From assembly GCF_037126285.1 (NCBI RefSeq), contig NZ_CP147012.1, forward strand, positions 5,196,001 through 5,260,000: DNA of 64,000 nucleotides, read 5' to 3'. Each line of letters opens with the position of its first letter. Position 1 is the stretch's first letter. The notes under the pieces were generated by a model that saw only the letters and a list, made by a program, of their open reading frames with translations, was not told where the DNA came from and did no database searches. Below are positions 62,211-64,000 of the stretch, one piece after another. Source of the stretch: Bernardetia sp. MNP-M8. GTDB taxonomy: Bacteria > Bacteroidota > Bacteroidia > Cytophagales > Bernardetiaceae. The position numbers were made by a program, and so were the translations under genes.

Positions 62211-63500
62211 ATGGCTTATTTGTTCACTTCTGAATCTGTATCTGAAGGACATCCAGATAAAATCTCTGACCAAATCTCTGACGCTGTATTAGATGCAATG
62301 CTTTCTCAAGATCCAAAATCAAGAGTAGCTTGTGAAACACTTGTAACAACAGGACTTGTAGTAGTAGCTGGAGAAGTTACTACACAGGCGTATGTTGATA
62401 TTGCAGAGGTAGCTCGCAAGACAATTAAACATATTGGTTATAACAGTGATGAATATCGTTTTGATGCAGAATCTTGTGGTGTTATTGTTACTCTTCATAG
62501 TCAATCTCCTGATATTGCTCAAGGCGTAGATAGAGAAAATGAAGAACAAGGTGCAGGTGACCAAGGAATGATGTTTGGTTATGCAACTAAAGAAACTCCT
62601 GAATATATGCCAATGGCTCTTGCTTTTTCTCACCGAATTGTGAAAGAACTTGCCAAAATCCGTAAAGAAGAATCGCATTTAATGCCTTATTTACGTCCTG
62701 ATGCAAAAGCACAAGTTACTATTCAGTATGATGATAATAACCAGCCTATTCATGTTCATACAGTTGTAGTTTCTACTCAACATGATGATTTTGATTCGGA
62801 AGCTGCTATGCTTGCAAAAATCAACGAAGATGTTAAGAAAATTGTCATTCCTCGTGTTATTACTGATAAATTAATTACAAAAGATACTGTTTTCCATATC
62901 AATCCTACTGGAAAATTTGTAATTGGAGGTCCTCATGGTGATGCTGGTCTTACAGGTCGTAAGATTATTGTTGATACATACGGTGGAAAAGGCGCACACG
63001 GTGGTGGAGCATTTTCTGGAAAAGATTCTTCCAAAGTAGATAGAAGTGCAGCGTATGCAACTCGTCATATTGCCAAAAATTTGGTAGCTGCTGGAATTGC
63101 TGATGAAGCTCTTGTTCAGGTTGCTTATGCAATTGGTGTAGCAAAGCCTGTTTCTCTTTCTGTAGATACTTATGGTACTTCTAAAGTAGATTTGACAGAC
63201 GGACAGATTGCAGAAAAATTAAATGAAATCTTCGATATGCGTCCTTCAGCTATTATTAGTCGTTTAGGACTTACAAATCCTATTTTCTCTCCAACGGCTG
63301 CTTACGGACATATGGGACGTGAAACATATACAGACAAAGTAAGTTTTTCTACTATCAAATCTGAACAAAAAGGGAATGTTACTAGCCAAACTACGACAGT
63401 AGAAGAGCGTGAAGTAGAATTCTTTACTTGGGAAAAATTGGATTATGTAGATAAAATTAAAGCTGCATTTAAACATGCTTCAAAGACAGTAGAAGCATAA
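62211..63500 (+). CDS. metK: S-adenosylmethionine synthetase
   Basis: The 429-residue enzyme forms SAM from methionine and ATP. Signatures: [33 protein letters not shown] (ATP-binding GAGDQGxMxGYA), [20 protein letters not shown] (metal/phosphate loop) and [19 protein letters not shown]. Start ATG at 62211 matches the family. Length is a little longer than E. coli MetK (384). Terminator at 63526-63571. Confidence 0.98.
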   Translation: MAYLFTSESVSEGHPDKISDQISDAVLDAMLSQDPKSRVACETLVTTGLVVVAGEVTTQAYVDIAEVARKTIKHIGYNSDEYRFDAESCGVIVTLHSQSPDIAQGVDRENEEQGAGDQGMMFGYATKETPEYMPMALAFSHRIVKELAKIRKEESHLMPYLRPDAKAQVTIQYDDNNQPIHVHTVVVSTQHDDFDSEAAMLAKINEDVKKIVIPRVITDKLITKDTVFHINPTGKFVIGGPHGDAGLTGRKIIVDTYGGKGAHGGGAFSGKDSSKVDRSAAYATRHIAKNLVAAGIADEALVQVAYAIGVAKPVSLSVDTYGTSKVDLTDGQIAEKLNEIFDMRPSAIISRLGLTNPIFSPTAAYGHMGRETYTDKVSFSTIKSEQKGNVTSQTTTVEEREVEFFTWEKLDYVDKIKAAFKHASKTVEA

Positions 63501-63525
63501 TTAACTTAAAACAATTAGCTAAAAT

Positions 63526-63571
63526 AAAAAGCCTTTCAAATCTATTATTTATAGAATTGAAAGGCTTTTTT
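63526..63571. terminator. metK terminator
   Basis: AAAAAGCCTTTCAA and TTGAAAGGCTTTTT are perfect 14-bp complements with a long loop, followed by T; bidirectional between convergent genes. Confidence 0.85.
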
Positions 63572-63593
63572 ATTTATTCATCAAGAAGAATAA

Positions 63594-64000
63594 TTATTCT
63601 GTATCAGCTATATTTTTAACTGTAAGCACTTTGAGCATGCGCTCTAGTTCTGCTAGACGTTTTTCGGTATCTGATTGTTGATTATTCTGTGTAGCTTCAT
63701 TCTTAGCATTTAATTTTTCAGAATCTATCAATTTGTTTTCAAGTTCTTCCAAACGAGTTTCTAATTCTTGAAGTTTTGTTTCTTTCTGTTCAATTATTTC
63801 TTGTTGTTCTTTAGTAGCTTGTAACAAAACGGGAACAAGACCTATATAATTTACAGATTTAAAACCATTTTCATCTGTAACTACCAAATTAGGAAATACT
63901 TCTTCTACTTCTTGAGCAATTACTCCAAATTGAAATCTATTATTCATGGCAACTGTATCCTTCCAGTAATAAGTAGTTCCACGTAAAGACAAAATATCAT
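63594..64000 (-). CDS. S74-type intramolecular chaperone domain, cut by window edge
   Basis: The frame is open to the window end at 64000, so the N terminus is missing; the TTG near 63992 is not a real start. The visible 135 residues contain FQFGVIAQEVEEVFPNLVVT and VNYIGLVPVLLQATKEQQ, the conserved peptidase S74 (endosialidase chaperone) motif, followed by a coiled coil (EQKETKLQELETRLEELENK) and a short helical tail. Such domains trimerise and cut themselves from large surface or fibre proteins. The complete protein is probably a long exported adhesin-like chain. Confidence 0.85.
   Translation of the reverse strand, partial: DILSLRGTTYYWKDTVAMNNRFQFGVIAQEVEEVFPNLVVTDENGFKSVNYIGLVPVLLQATKEQQEIIEQKETKLQELETRLEELENKLIDSEKLNAKNEATQNNQQSDTEKRLAELERMLKVLTVKNIADTE

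Noticed and set aside
1-64000. A CRISPR array
   Set aside because: The short repeats seen (7-mers, 20-mers, 87-mers) lack regularly spaced unique spacers, and no cas gene is present.

Overview
The window looks like a chromosomal segment of a low-GC member of Bacteroidota, most likely Cytophagales (Bernardetia/Flexibacter-like; the genus is an inference). Seen in the sequence: AT-rich, signal-poor intergenic DNA; -7 boxes of the Bacteroidota type TAnnTTTG; a type IX secretion C-terminal sorting domain; PspC, DUF1573, SUMF1 and tricorn-like proteins of the kinds common in this phylum; and a tmRNA whose tag ends in GESNYAMAA. No tRNA or rRNA gene was seen.

Layout. 1-7500 is accessory DNA: a PIN/antitoxin pair, a methyltransferase with a truncated ssb fragment bounded by 20-bp direct repeats, an IS110-family element with a possible bridge-RNA leader and an 87-bp tandem duplication, two tandem HEPN-fold proteins, an IS4-like element (copy A) inserted inside a terminator hairpin, and an orphan antitoxin. 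7500-24900 is mostly core: a tricorn-like protease, a large T9SS-secreted beta-helix protein, a universal stress protein, pnuC, upp, kdsB, polA and a fucosyltransferase-like enzyme. A second, sequence-identical IS4-like copy (B, 24918-26388) lies in the same orientation. 26400-36900 holds a cytochrome c, ssrA, a sensor histidine kinase, hemL, a PspC-domain protein, a subtilase and proS. 37300-43100 has a duplicated RING-like/membrane protein pair and a beta-oxidation operon (fadN-fadA). 43400-64000 has a decayed transposase tail, a single-HKD phospholipase-D-like protein, an EEP phosphatase, two SUMF1-domain proteins, a PIG-L deacetylase, a muramidase-like protein, folA, DUF1573, outer-membrane proteins, a GT2 glycosyltransferase, a fusion of a carboxypeptidase-regulatory domain with a serine hydrolase, cca, a class V aminotransferase, metK and, cut by the window edge, an S74-type intramolecular chaperone domain.

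How parts fit together. fadN and fadA form one fatty-acid beta-oxidation unit. cca fits with the ssrA gene, whose 3' terminal CCA is not encoded. upp and pnuC are neighbouring salvage functions (uracil and nicotinamide riboside). Many envelope proteins carry signal peptides or lipoboxes, as expected for a gliding or surface-active Cytophagales. Intergenic DNA is rich in small repeats: heptamer arrays abutting start and stop codons, a roughly 130-bp modular palindromic family, 100-bp palindromic elements, and many bidirectional terminators between convergent genes.

The most interesting signals are the IS110 leader with its repeats, the tandem HEPN pair beside mobile DNA, the heptamer-rich element placed directly before the ATG of both polA and fadA, and the RING-like paralogue pair whose first 200 bp look homogenised. 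No clear-cut new multi-gene system can be proven from sequence alone.
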